NCBI GenBank assembly: GCA_964547105.1
Contig: CAZJLO010000001.1
Location: forward strand, 99,453 to 163,452
DNA from: RXOA01 sp964547105
Lineage (GTDB): Bacteria; Bipolaricaulota; Bipolaricaulia; UBA7950; UBA9294
Direction: 5' to 3'
DNA: 64,000 nt
Part shown: one piece after another, positions 34,292-41,364 of the stretch
How positions within the stretch are numbered: position 1 is the first letter of the stretch
Layout of the letters: every line of letters begins with the position of its first letter
Position numbers and translations under genes: made by a program
Notes under the pieces: model-generated
Databases searched by the model: none
What the model saw: the letters and a program-made list of their open reading frames with translations, nothing else
What the model was told of the DNA's origin: nothing

Positions 34292-34617
34292 AGCTTCACC
34301 CCGAGCAGGACTGCCAGGCGGGCGGAAGCTCGGCTCTTGAAACCGGCTCCGAGGGTGGAGCCAGGCGAAGAGTCGTGAGTTCAAACACGTTTCCCTGAAG
34401 GAGAATCTCGCGAGGTACCGGCCAAACGCGCGCAGGGGAGTCCACAGGACCAAGGTCAAGATCCCGAGCGGCTGATTCCATTCCTCTGCCCGCTCATTCG
34501 ATCCGCGACGACCGGTCCAGCCTGCTTGCCGATTTGGTATTGGTGAACGCACTCCGTCTGCCGGGCGCACCAGTCTGGTGCTGATCTTCACGAGAAATCC
34601 GCTCCTTGATCCTCTCT
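34292..34617. other. 326-bp stretch without a recognised gene
   Basis: Between asnS and the convergent acd gene. Short open frames exist on both strands but have no ribosome sites and no recognisable products. I looked for tmRNA, SRP RNA and RNase P RNA core sequences and did not find them. The base composition is GC-rich with several short G/C-rich blocks, so an unrecognised structured RNA cannot be excluded. Confidence 0.5.
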
Positions 34618-36726
34618 TCACCCACCATCCGAGAAGCGGTCTTCAACGCGAATGAGAATGTCGACAGCGGCCGCACGATCGGCTGAAGCGATCATCGGGT
34701 TCACGTCGATCTCCGCGATCGTGGGGATCTCCAACGACAGCATCCCAATGCGAACGAGTGTCTCCGCCAGTCGATCCAGATCGACGGCGGCCTGGCCGCG
34801 AAACGCCTTAAGAAGAGGGAATGCCCTGATCGATCGGATCATCCGCATCGCTTGCTCAAACGCAATCGGAGCAATGCCGAACGCAACGTCTTTGAGAACC
34901 TCGACCAGCGTCCCTCCGATGCCGAACATCAGCACCGGACCGAAGACCGGATCCCGCTCCATTCCAAGGATCAATTCCCGCCCGGCGAGCATCTCCTGGA
35001 TGAGGATCCGCGCTTGCGAGAACTGTTCGCGTTCTGCAAGTGACGATAGCGCATCGAATCCGGCGGCCAAGGATCGATCGTCGTTGATTCCGGGAACGAC
35101 GGCTCCATGCTCGAACCGGTGAAATAGCTCCGGAGCGTCCAATTTGAGCACCACAGGGTAGTGCGCCTGCGACACAAACGACTCTGCCTGTTCGAGATCG
35201 GCGACATAGGCGTGTCGGCAGACATCGATCCCGTACTCGTTGAGAATTGCTGCTCCCTCTTCAAAGGTGAGTCCGCGCCGTTGCTCGTCCACCGCCCGTC
35301 TGGCAATCTCGACGACCCTGTGATGCTTCCGTATCACCGGGGGTGTATGAGGGTTCGGCACTCTGCGCGCGGCCTCAACCAACAATCGGGCAGCATCGAC
35401 TGCCGATTCGGGCGTGATGAATGAGGCAATCCCGCGCGGTCTCAGGTGCGACGAGAACGAGGTCGCTTCGTCACTCCAGCTCATCGGGCAGGCAACGATC
35501 GGAACCTCGGGCGTGGCCGCCGAAGCGGCAAGAATCGCATCGGCGACATCCCGCGGAGATTCGCTGAGTACAATCGGCGGCCGGAAGATGACGATTGCCA
35601 GATCGGCGTGCGGGAGGACCGTCCGAAGTGTTCGTTCGTAGTCATCCGCACCCGCGGTGGCAATCATGTCGACGGGATTTCCAACCCCGGCCGCCGCAGG
35701 CAAGAATCCGCGCAATTCGGCCTGCGTGTCCGGGCCAAGTTCAATCACTTCGAGTCCCGCCCTCTCGCATGCGTCCGCAGCAAGAATCCCTGCGCCACCT
35801 GCATTGGTGAGGATGACGGCTCGGCTCCCTCGGGGTGACGGTTGTGTCCCCAACACGCGAAGCGCCGTTAGCGCTTCGTCCACCGTCGAAACCCGCACGG
35901 CCCCCGATTGGCGAAGCAGCGCGTCAACAACCACATCCGAGCTGGCAAGCGATCCCGTGTGCGATGCCACGGCCGCCGCGCCGGCTTCGGTTCGTCCCGC
36001 CTTGAGAACCACAATGGGTTTGGATTGGCTGATCGCCTCCACCAACGTCCGAAATGCCGTTGGGTTCGCGAAGCTCTCAAGGTAGAGGAAGATCACACGG
36101 ACTTCCTCTCTTGAGGATAGATACTCAAGGAAGTCGTTCTCCGACAGCCCGGCACGATTCCCGAGATTCACGAACATGGATACACCAAGTCCGACTTGCT
36201 CGAACAGCTCAAGAAGCGTTTCCCCAAGCGATCCGCTCTGCGAAACAAACGCCACGCCGCCGGGGGTCGGGAACCAGCGCGAGAACGAAGCATTCATCGA
36301 GCTCTCGGGAGCACTGTTGATGAGCCCCATGCAATTCGGGCCGACAATGTTGAGTCCGTGACGTTCCGCCAGCTCCTCCAACGCCCGTTCTTGGGCGGCT
36401 CCTTCAGCTCCGGCCTCTTTGAACCCTGCGGTGATGATCACAAGATTGCGGATCCCTCGAATTCCGCACTGCTCAACAACGCGGTGAACGAAACCCCGAG
36501 GAACCGCGACCACGGCCATGTCGGTCTCCGGAAGCTCATCCACATCCCGATAGCAGTGCAAACCTTCCACTTCACGGTGCTTCGGATTCACCGGGTAGAT
36601 CGTTCCTTGATAGCCATGTCGAATGAGATTGCGGAGGATTTCGCCTCCGACGGAGCCCGCTCGCCCGCTCGCGCCGATCACGGCAACTGACGACGGTGCG
36701 AGCAATCGTCCAAGATCTCTAGCCAC
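34618..36726 (-). CDS. ADP-forming acetyl-CoA synthetase, fused alpha-beta type
   Basis: 702-aa soluble enzyme converting acetyl-CoA (or another acyl-CoA), ADP and phosphate into acid, CoA and ATP, an energy-conserving step in fermenters. Order: CoA-binding domain (SVAVIGASGRAGSVG), succinyl-CoA-ligase-like domain with the phosphohistidine in ASHTGSLASSD, then an ATP-grasp beta domain (GLTFEEGAAILNEYGI, YPVVLKLDAPELFHRF, GGTLVEVLKDVAF, AEIDVNPMI). It starts at GTG 36726 overlapping the stop of the DUF5317 gene. Acyl specificity cannot be read from the sequence. Confidence 0.92.
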   Translation of the reverse strand: MARDLGRLLAPSSVAVIGASGRAGSVGGEILRNLIRHGYQGTIYPVNPKHREVEGLHCYRDVDELPETDMAVVAVPRGFVHRVVEQCGIRGIRNLVIITAGFKEAGAEGAAQERALEELAERHGLNIVGPNCMGLINSAPESSMNASFSRWFPTPGGVAFVSQSGSLGETLLELFEQVGLGVSMFVNLGNRAGLSENDFLEYLSSREEVRVIFLYLESFANPTAFRTLVEAISQSKPIVVLKAGRTEAGAAAVASHTGSLASSDVVVDALLRQSGAVRVSTVDEALTALRVLGTQPSPRGSRAVILTNAGGAGILAADACERAGLEVIELGPDTQAELRGFLPAAAGVGNPVDMIATAGADDYERTLRTVLPHADLAIVIFRPPIVLSESPRDVADAILAASAATPEVPIVACPMSWSDEATSFSSHLRPRGIASFITPESAVDAARLLVEAARRVPNPHTPPVIRKHHRVVEIARRAVDEQRRGLTFEEGAAILNEYGIDVCRHAYVADLEQAESFVSQAHYPVVLKLDAPELFHRFEHGAVVPGINDDRSLAAGFDALSSLAEREQFSQARILIQEMLAGRELILGMERDPVFGPVLMFGIGGTLVEVLKDVAFGIAPIAFEQAMRMIRSIRAFPLLKAFRGQAAVDLDRLAETLVRIGMLSLEIPTIAEIDVNPMIASADRAAAVDILIRVEDRFSDGG

Positions 36727-37273
36727 GTCGCGTCATCCCCCAAGCGATCACGGCTGCAAGACCCAGTGCAATGACAACGTCGCCGACACTGAATGCAGTC
36801 GATCCGGGGAGCCACGCCGGGAGGTACAGCCGATCCCCGAGAAGATTGAGGCGTGTCGCGCCATCGGCCATTCGGATCACGTTGCCGACGACGCCTTCCT
36901 CAACCAGGAGATCGGCGATGGCACCATCGCCGGCCAGACGAAGTGCTTCAGGCAGTGATGGCATGTACCCACCATTCATCCCTATGACCAACACGTTGAG
37001 CGCTGCACCCGTACCGGCAATTAGCAGCGGATAGCAGCGCGTGTTCAAGAGAATGAATAGAAACAGCAACCCGTACGAAACGAAATGCAGCGGCTCTGTT
37101 GCATACGGAAGCAGTGCTTTGGAAGAGAACAACGGAAAGATGAGAAGCTGGATCACAAGCGCCCCAACAACCAATCCAAGAAATCGAAGCCGAATCAGCC
37201 GTAAATTGGAGAGGCATCCCCGTAATGCATACCCCAGCAGAAGCCCCACGAGTACCCCGATGAGTATCAGCAT
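36719..37273 (-). CDS. DUF5317-like membrane protein
   Basis: 184-aa integral membrane protein with about five to six helices (LILIGVLVGLLLGYAL, FLGLVVGALVIQLLIFPLF, FVSYGLLFLFILLNTRCYP and two more). The GMNGGYMPSLPEAL motif after the third helix and the late helix before WGMTRRG match the DUF5317 group as I recall it. No function is known. It lies 11 bases after the HD-GYP gene and overlaps the acd start, so these three genes are probably cotranscribed. Confidence 0.7.
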   Translation of the reverse strand: MLILIGVLVGLLLGYALRGCLSNLRLIRLRFLGLVVGALVIQLLIFPLFSSKALLPYATEPLHFVSYGLLFLFILLNTRCYPLLIAGTGAALNVLVIGMNGGYMPSLPEALRLAGDGAIADLLVEEGVVGNVIRMADGATRLNLLGDRLYLPAWLPGSTAFSVGDVVIALGLAAVIAWGMTRRG

Positions 37274-37284
37274 GGCAGGACAGT

Positions 37285-38592
37285 CTACATGGCGCAGGAT
37301 GCGTTCTCAACGGCAGGAGCGGTTTCTTCATCCTCCAGCTCAAGATACGAAACCAAGGCATCCACCACTGTCGGATCAAGGTCCTTCCCCTTCATCTCAA
37401 GGAGGATGTCCTTCGCTCTCTTCGAAGAGAACGCTTTCCGATACGGGCGGTCCGTGACCAGCGCATCATAGACATCAGCGACACAGATGATTCTCGAGAT
37501 CAGGGGGATCGCCTCACCGGACAATCCGCTCGGATAGCCCGTGCCGTCCCAGTGTTCATGTTCGTGCCGAACGGCGTCGGCCACCGGCGCGTAGATCTCC
37601 AAGCCTTCGATCAATTCAGCGCTAATGACTGGGTGCCGCTTCATCTCAACCCATTCTTCGGGTGTCAGCGGCCCAACCTTGAGCAGAATCGAATCCGGAA
37701 CAGCCACCTTTCCGATATCATGAACGCGGGCGGCAACATCAATCGATTCGATCTGTCGTTGGGAAAGGCCCATCTCTCGTCCGATGCGAACAGCGAGAGC
37801 GGCGACCGATGCCGAGTGCACCGCCGTGTAGTGATCGCGCTCATCAAGGAGTTTCGAGATATTCTCGAACGTCTTCCGCGCTTCCGTTTGCAGTTTCACC
37901 CAACCACGGAAAGAAACGTGAACCAACGCTAGTGGGAACAGTGCAAGAAAGACATGCCACACGGAGATCATGTACAGCACCGTGAGAAGAAGCGCAGCGA
38001 CGCACAGTACGATGTACTGAACCGTGAATTCTCTCAGCCCTCGTATGAATGTGTAGACAAACGGGCGTCGCTCCGTCAGGCTGATGATGCTGGTCACCAG
38101 GGCAAGATTGGCAACCAAGTAGATGGAGAACGCCATCACGGCATAGACATAGTCGGCTCCGGATGCCAAGACGAGATACTCGTTCCCGGTGAAGCGAAGA
38201 ACAAGTCCGGAGACCGTTGCCGTAACAACAAGCTGCCCAACGTTAAACAGCACGGGGATGAGGAATTCCTCGACTCCATCGCTGCGATTATCCCAACGGA
38301 GAAGAATCTCTGTGAACAAATTCGCCAAGAAGACAAGCAATACAGCTAGAGGCAATCCGAGAATGAAGAGCGCCGCGAGGTAGATCGCAATCGAGCTTGA
38401 GATCTCCATCCGGAATGCCGGAACCCAAGTGGCATATACTTCTGCAAGGCCGGCAAGGATTAGGAAAATGATGAATAACGCGATCTGAGAACTGGTGATC
38501 GGTTCCCACGTCGCCATCGCATACGCAAGGCAGGTTCCTGCAAGAACAACGAGCGCCCCAACATAGAAGCGAATCCTCGCCGTCTTATTCAT
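37285..38592 (-). CDS. Membrane HD-GYP domain protein (putative c-di-GMP phosphodiesterase)
   Basis: 435 aa. Seven or so N-terminal helices form a MASE-like sensor region (residues 1-220), followed by a short coiled linker and an HD-GYP domain: HDIGKVAVPDSIL, HPVISAELIEGL, HEHWDGTGYPSGLSGEAIPL and RIICVADVYDALVTDRPYR. The HD and GYP residues are intact, so hydrolysis of c-di-GMP or a related dinucleotide is likely. It lies downstream of the tiny-membrane-protein array on the same strand, separated by a terminator-like hairpin. Confidence 0.92.
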   Translation of the reverse strand: MNKTARIRFYVGALVVLAGTCLAYAMATWEPITSSQIALFIIFLILAGLAEVYATWVPAFRMEISSSIAIYLAALFILGLPLAVLLVFLANLFTEILLRWDNRSDGVEEFLIPVLFNVGQLVVTATVSGLVLRFTGNEYLVLASGADYVYAVMAFSIYLVANLALVTSIISLTERRPFVYTFIRGLREFTVQYIVLCVAALLLTVLYMISVWHVFLALFPLALVHVSFRGWVKLQTEARKTFENISKLLDERDHYTAVHSASVAALAVRIGREMGLSQRQIESIDVAARVHDIGKVAVPDSILLKVGPLTPEEWVEMKRHPVISAELIEGLEIYAPVADAVRHEHEHWDGTGYPSGLSGEAIPLISRIICVADVYDALVTDRPYRKAFSSKRAKDILLEMKGKDLDPTVVDALVSYLELEDEETAPAVENASCAM

Positions 38593-38654
38593 ATCAGATG
38601 AGATTCAGCCTCCGCCGTAGCAGGGATATATGTCACATCCTATCAGAAGGAGCA

Positions 38655-38678
38655 CTTGTCTGCTACGTATCTGACAAG
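38655..38678. promoter_or_regulatory. Dyad upstream of the HD-GYP gene
   Basis: CTTGTC (38655-38660) and GACAAG (38673-38678) flank a central self-complementary TACGTA, spaced TGC and TCT. This 24-bp operator-like dyad ends about 63 bases upstream of the HD-GYP start. The bound protein, if any, is unknown. Confidence 0.35.
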
Positions 38679-38694
38679 AAGAGGCTGGAAAGAC

Positions 38695-38725
38695 ATGGTT
38701 GCGCAGATTCGCCCACGCAAACCAT
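38695..38725 (-). terminator. Terminator-like hairpin after the tiny-protein array
   Basis: On the minus strand ATGGTTTGCG and CGCAACCAT pair with one bulged base around a 12-base loop, followed by GTCTTTCC. It lies after the last array gene and before the HD-GYP gene. Confidence 0.4.
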
Positions 38726-38767
38726 AGAAGGGAGTCTCGATTCGAGGATCACCACACACCGATACGG

Positions 38768-38869
38768 CTAGCTGGGATGCCACTTGATGCTCGAGCCGAG
38801 CAGCAATCCAAGCGTCGCGATCAGCATCAACGTGTACAGCGCTTTGCTTCCGAGAATCTTCTTCAGCAT
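38768..38869 (-). CDS. Tiny membrane protein, short form, copy 1 (33 aa)
   Basis: Encodes MLKKILGSKALYTLML followed by IATLGLLLG and the shared C-terminus SSIKWHPS: a basic N-terminus, one hydrophobic helix, then a short polar tail with W-H-P. GAGGAGAG lies at good distance before the ATG. Identical in protein except K4 to its copy at 39271-39372. Below usual gene-calling thresholds, but the repeated frame, repeated ribosome sites and conserved termini argue strongly that it is translated. Function unknown. Confidence 0.72.
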   Translation of the reverse strand: MLKKILGSKALYTLMLIATLGLLLGSSIKWHPS

Positions 38870-38928
38870 GGGTCTCTCCTCTTCTTCCTCATGAGCCGGT
38901 TTCGTGCCGCCTGTGATCCGGTCTACGG

Positions 38929-39223
38929 CTAGCTGGGATGCCACTTGATGCTCGAGCCGAGCAGCAATCCAAGCGTCGCGATCAGCATCAACGTGTACAN
39001 NNNNNNNNNNNNNNNNNNNNNNNNNNNNNNNNNNNNNNNNNNNNNNNNNNNNNNNNNNNNNNNNNNNNNNNNNNNNNNNNNNNNNNNNNNNNNNNNNNNA
39101 GCCGAGCAGCAATCCAAGCGTCGCGATCAGCATCAACGTGTACAGCGCTTTGCTCCGAAACAGCCGTCCGATCAGCTTGTTCGTCCGTTTCCCTGCCTGT
39201 TCGTTGTATCCTCCCCACTTCAT
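38929..39223 (-). CDS. Tiny membrane protein, long form, interrupted by the assembly gap
   Basis: Starts at ATG 39223 behind a perfect AAGGAGG (MKWGGYNEQAGKRTNKLIG, RLFRSKALYTL, MLIATLGLLLG) and its 3' end is read at 38929-38999 (YTLMLIATLGLLLG, SSIKWHPS). The 45 bases before and after the N-run are the same sequence. Joining the two sides by that overlap gives exactly 49 aa, the same length as the long form at 39429-39578. So this is probably one intact gene, unless further repeat units are hidden in the gap. Confidence 0.65.
39000..39099. other. Assembly gap (100 N)
   Basis: One hundred N, a conventional placeholder for a scaffold gap of unknown size. The flanks (38955-38999 and 39100-39144) are identical over 45 bases, so the break was caused by the tandem repeats in this array. 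The true distance may be negative (an overlap) or may contain extra copies. Confidence 0.95.
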
Positions 39224-39270
39224 CGTCCAGCCTCCTTAGGTGGTTGTGGTGTCGATTCCTACTCTTGTTC

Positions 39271-39372
39271 CTAGCTGGGATGCCATTTGATGCTCGAGCC
39301 GAGCAGCAATCCAAGCGTCGCAATCAGCATCAACGTGTACAGCGCTTTGCTTCCGAGAATTCTCTTGAGCAT
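39271..39372 (-). CDS. Tiny membrane protein, short form, copy 2 (33 aa)
   Basis: Same 33-aa protein as the copy at 38768, with R for K at position 4. AAGGAG precedes the ATG. Most DNA changes between the copies are silent, such as acttgatg/atttgatg and gtcgcgat/gtcgcaat on the plus strand, which points to selection on the protein. It lies 47 bases upstream of the interrupted long-form gene and downstream of the intact long-form gene. Confidence 0.72.
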   Translation of the reverse strand: MLKRILGSKALYTLMLIATLGLLLGSSIKWHPS

Positions 39373-39428
39373 GATTCTCCTTTTCTCTGATGAACTGAGT
39401 TCCGTTCCGCCCGCGATCCGGTCTACCG

Positions 39429-39578
39429 CTAGCTGGGATGCCACTTGATGCTCGAGCCGAGTAGTAGTCCGAGCGTCGCAACTGCCAGCAACACATAGAA
39501 GGCTTTCCCTCGTACGACCCGCCGAAAAATCCGCGCGAGCCGCTCGCTTGCGCCAAGGTTGTATCCGGCCCACTTCAC
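39429..39578 (-). CDS. Tiny membrane protein, long form, copy 2 (49 aa)
   Basis: GTG start behind AGGGGG. The protein reads MKWAGYNLGASERLARIF, RRVVRGKAFYVLLAVATLGLLLG, then SSIKWHPS. It shares KW-x-GYN at the start, a basic amphipathic segment, one membrane helix and the invariant tail with the other long form, but is more diverged elsewhere. First gene of the array, so the order is long-short-long-short. A TATACT -10 lies about 55 bases upstream. Confidence 0.7.
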   Translation of the reverse strand: MKWAGYNLGASERLARIFRRVVRGKAFYVLLAVATLGLLLGSSIKWHPS

Positions 39579-39634
39579 GAAATCCCCCTGTTAAGCTACC
39601 CTATTCTCTGTCATGTTATCTCGCACGTTTGCTG

Positions 39635-39640
39635 AGTATA
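39635..39640 (-). promoter_or_regulatory. -10 candidate for the tiny-protein array
   Basis: TATACT on the minus strand, 56 bases before the first array gene. The upstream region is AT-rich (TTTATTTTGC), but the -35 is poor. The rest of the 39579-39787 interval shows no gene. Confidence 0.3.
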
Positions 39641-39787
39641 CGACAAATCGATGCAAAATAAACAGCAGCGCACGGTGTGCTCTCTTCTACACCGCTGGGC
39701 TGCCTATCCCAGAGCTAGTTCTCTCTTATTGTCCTGTCTTGCCTCTACTCCGAGTTCAGCTCACAGCCAGCACAACCCAGATCGGGA

Positions 39788-40078
39788 TTACCTCACCCGT
39801 GCTTTCTTGGCAACGATCTCCTTGAGATTCTTGCCGGCCTTGAATGCGGGCACCGTCTTTGCAGGTACCGAAATTCGCTTCTGAGTCTGCGGATTGATCC
39901 GTTTCGAGGCTTTTCGGACGCGTGCTTCGAACTTGCCGAATCCGGTCAGCAAAACATCCTCTCTCTTGCTCAGCGCCTGAGCGACAAGCTCGACGAATGC
40001 GTCGACAGCCACCTTTGTTTGCTTTCTCGTCAATCCCGACTTAGCAGAAAGCTTGTTCACGAATTCCCCTTTATTCAA
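39788..40078 (-). CDS. hup: HU-family DNA-binding protein
   Basis: 96-aa histone-like protein that bends DNA as a dimer. Features: MNKGEFVNKLSAKSGLTRKQ helices, VLLTGFGKFEARVRKASKRINPQTQKRI and the arm/PAK motif VPAKTVPAFKAGKNLKE. The start is TTG 40078 with GGGGGTG five bases upstream. It has a consensus promoter 30-60 bases further up (40113-40142). A second HU gene lies at 45908; the two proteins differ enough to form homo- or heterodimers. Confidence 0.95.
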   Translation of the reverse strand: MNKGEFVNKLSAKSGLTRKQTKVAVDAFVELVAQALSKREDVLLTGFGKFEARVRKASKRINPQTQKRISVPAKTVPAFKAGKNLKEIVAKKARVR

Positions 40079-40112
40079 TTTGTCACCCCCTTTCTTCTAG
40101 ATAAGTTTGAGC

Positions 40113-40142
40113 ATTATAGAGGCGGTAGATTGAGCTTGTCAA
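40113..40142 (-). promoter_or_regulatory. Consensus promoter of the first HU gene
   Basis: TTGACA (40142-40137) and TATAAT (40118-40113) on the minus strand, both perfect, are 18 bases apart. This gives a leader of roughly 30 bases with a Shine-Dalgarno and is the strongest promoter seen in the window. Confidence 0.75.
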
Positions 40143-40233
40143 GTGGTGAAGGGCATTACAGTGACCGGTTTCCCAATCGGCGACAGCCACACTCGATGAG
40201 CATACTTGCGATCCCCACGAAGCTCGAACTAGT

Positions 40234-40262
40234 TTGACTTCACATCGCCGCCAAGGTAAAGT
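40234..40262 (+). promoter_or_regulatory. Promoter of the rpsF-ssb-rpsR operon
   Basis: TTGACT (40234-40239) and TAAAGT (40257-40262) are 17 bases apart, about 25 bases upstream of the rpsF start. Confidence 0.55.
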
Positions 40263-40295
40263 TATTCCCCGCAACCATAAGGAGAGGTGCAAGCG

Positions 40296-40577
40296 TTGAG
40301 AGACTACGAAATTGTCTATGTTCTCAAGTCCGACCTTCCGGAAGAAGATCGGACCGCCAAGATTGCTCGGATCCATGCACTCATTACGGACAACGGCGGG
40401 GAGATCAAGAAAGCGGAAGAGTGGGGGAAGCGCGTGCTTGCCTACGAAATCAAGCACAACAAAGAGGGATACTACGGACTCGCCGAATTTCAGTTGGAGC
40501 CGTCGGCCGTGGAACAGATCAAGGATCGCTTGAACATCGATGAGCAGATCCTCCGATATCAGATCGTCTGCCCATAG
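40296..40577 (+). CDS. rpsF: 30S ribosomal protein S6
   Basis: 93-aa S6, which pairs with S18 on the platform of the 30S subunit. It begins with the family-typical RDYEIVYVLKSDL, read from TTG 40296, 12 bases after AAGGAG; GTG 40287 is too close to it. WGKRVLAYEIKHNKEGYY and the C-terminal IDEQILRYQIV are conserved. The order rpsF-ssb-rpsR is the common bacterial one. S6 is short here, without the long acidic tail of enterobacteria. Confidence 0.94.
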   Translation: MRDYEIVYVLKSDLPEEDRTAKIARIHALITDNGGEIKKAEEWGKRVLAYEIKHNKEGYYGLAEFQLEPSAVEQIKDRLNIDEQILRYQIVCP

Positions 40578-40592
40578 AGTAAGCGAGGGAAA

Positions 40593-41006
40593 GTGTCTGC
40601 CAGTCTCAATAAAGTCTTCTTGATCGGAAATCTGACTGCTGACCCCGAGCTGCAGTATACTTCCGGTGGGACAGCGCGAACTCGATTCAGTATCGCCGTC
40701 AATCGTCAATACAAGGATCGTGAGGGGCAACTGCAGGAAGACGTCACTTTTGTGCCGATCATCGCCTGGGGATCCCAGGCCGAGAACTGTGCCAACTACT
40801 TGAGCAAAGGTCGATCCGTGGCCGTAGAAGGCCGTTTGCGGATCTACAAGTTTGAGACTGAAGAAGGCGACAAGCGTTCACTCACCGAAGTGGTCGCCCA
40901 GAACGTACAATTCCTCGGTGGAGCCCAACGTGAACAAGTCGAACCGGGAACCGTCAAGAAGACGGACAAACCGGTCATGCCCGAGGATGAGGAGGTTCCT
41001 TTCTAG
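40593..41006 (+). CDS. ssb: Single-stranded DNA-binding protein
   Basis: 137-aa SSB with an OB fold (LNKVFLIGNLTADPELQYT, TRFSIAVNRQYKD, VEGRLRIYKFETEEG). The C-terminal tail is short and ends EDEEVPF, the acidic tip (usually DDDIPF) that recruits partner proteins. It starts at GTG 40593 after GAGGG and sits between the genes for S6 and S18, as in many bacteria. Confidence 0.95.
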   Translation: MSASLNKVFLIGNLTADPELQYTSGGTARTRFSIAVNRQYKDREGQLQEDVTFVPIIAWGSQAENCANYLSKGRSVAVEGRLRIYKFETEEGDKRSLTEVVAQNVQFLGGAQREQVEPGTVKKTDKPVMPEDEEVPF

Positions 41007-41009
41007 ACC

Positions 41010-41264
41010 ATGTACTACCGACGAAGGCGCGTATGCCGCGTATGTGAGCGGAAACAGGAATTGAACTATAAGAAGCCTGAGGAACTGAAGCAGTACATGA
41101 ACCGCTTGGGGAAGATCCTCCCCCGCCGAGCAACCCGGTTGTGTGCCAAGCATCAGCGACAGTTGGCGCGCGAAGTCAACCGCGCCCGGATGTTGGCGTT
41201 GTTGCCCTACGTTGGCGTTGCATCGGCCGTTCCGAAGAAGAAGCGTACCTCGCGACGAAGATAG
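41010..41264 (+). CDS. rpsR: 30S ribosomal protein S18
   Basis: 84-aa S18. MYYRRRRVCRVCERK and RLCAKHQRQL place C-x-x-C and C-x-x-H pairs that could bind zinc, an ancestral (C+) form. DYKKPEEL-like NYKKPEELKQYMNRLGKILPRRATRL is the RNA-binding core. It follows ssb by three bases and is followed by a strong terminator at 41314-41350, but the next gene starts inside that region. Confidence 0.95.
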   Translation: MYYRRRRVCRVCERKQELNYKKPEELKQYMNRLGKILPRRATRLCAKHQRQLAREVNRARMLALLPYVGVASAVPKKKRTSRRR

Positions 41265-41313
41265 TGCACCCTGCACCCAAGGCATTAAGGTGCATTGCTT
41301 GAGGATTTTGATT

Positions 41314-41350
41314 GCACACCCCGCTCAAGAGTGAGTGGGGTGTGCCTTTT
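41314..41350 (+). terminator. Intrinsic terminator after rpsR
   Basis: GCACACCCC (41314-41322) pairs with GGGGTGTGC (41337-41345), with an inner CTCA/TGAG pairing, followed by CTTTTCC. It ends the rpsF-ssb-rpsR operon. The following gene (41365) must have its own promoter or depend on readthrough. Confidence 0.75.
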
Positions 41351-41364
41351 CCAAGGACGATCCG

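Noticed and set aside
34292..34617. tmRNA, SRP RNA or RNase P RNA
   Set aside because: None of the core sequences of these RNAs was found on either strand, and the 132-aa frame there has no ribosome site.
38768..39578. CRISPR-like array
   Set aside because: The repeats are coding units of unequal length (about 70-150 bases) with ribosome sites and stops, not short direct repeats with unique spacers. No cas genes are present.
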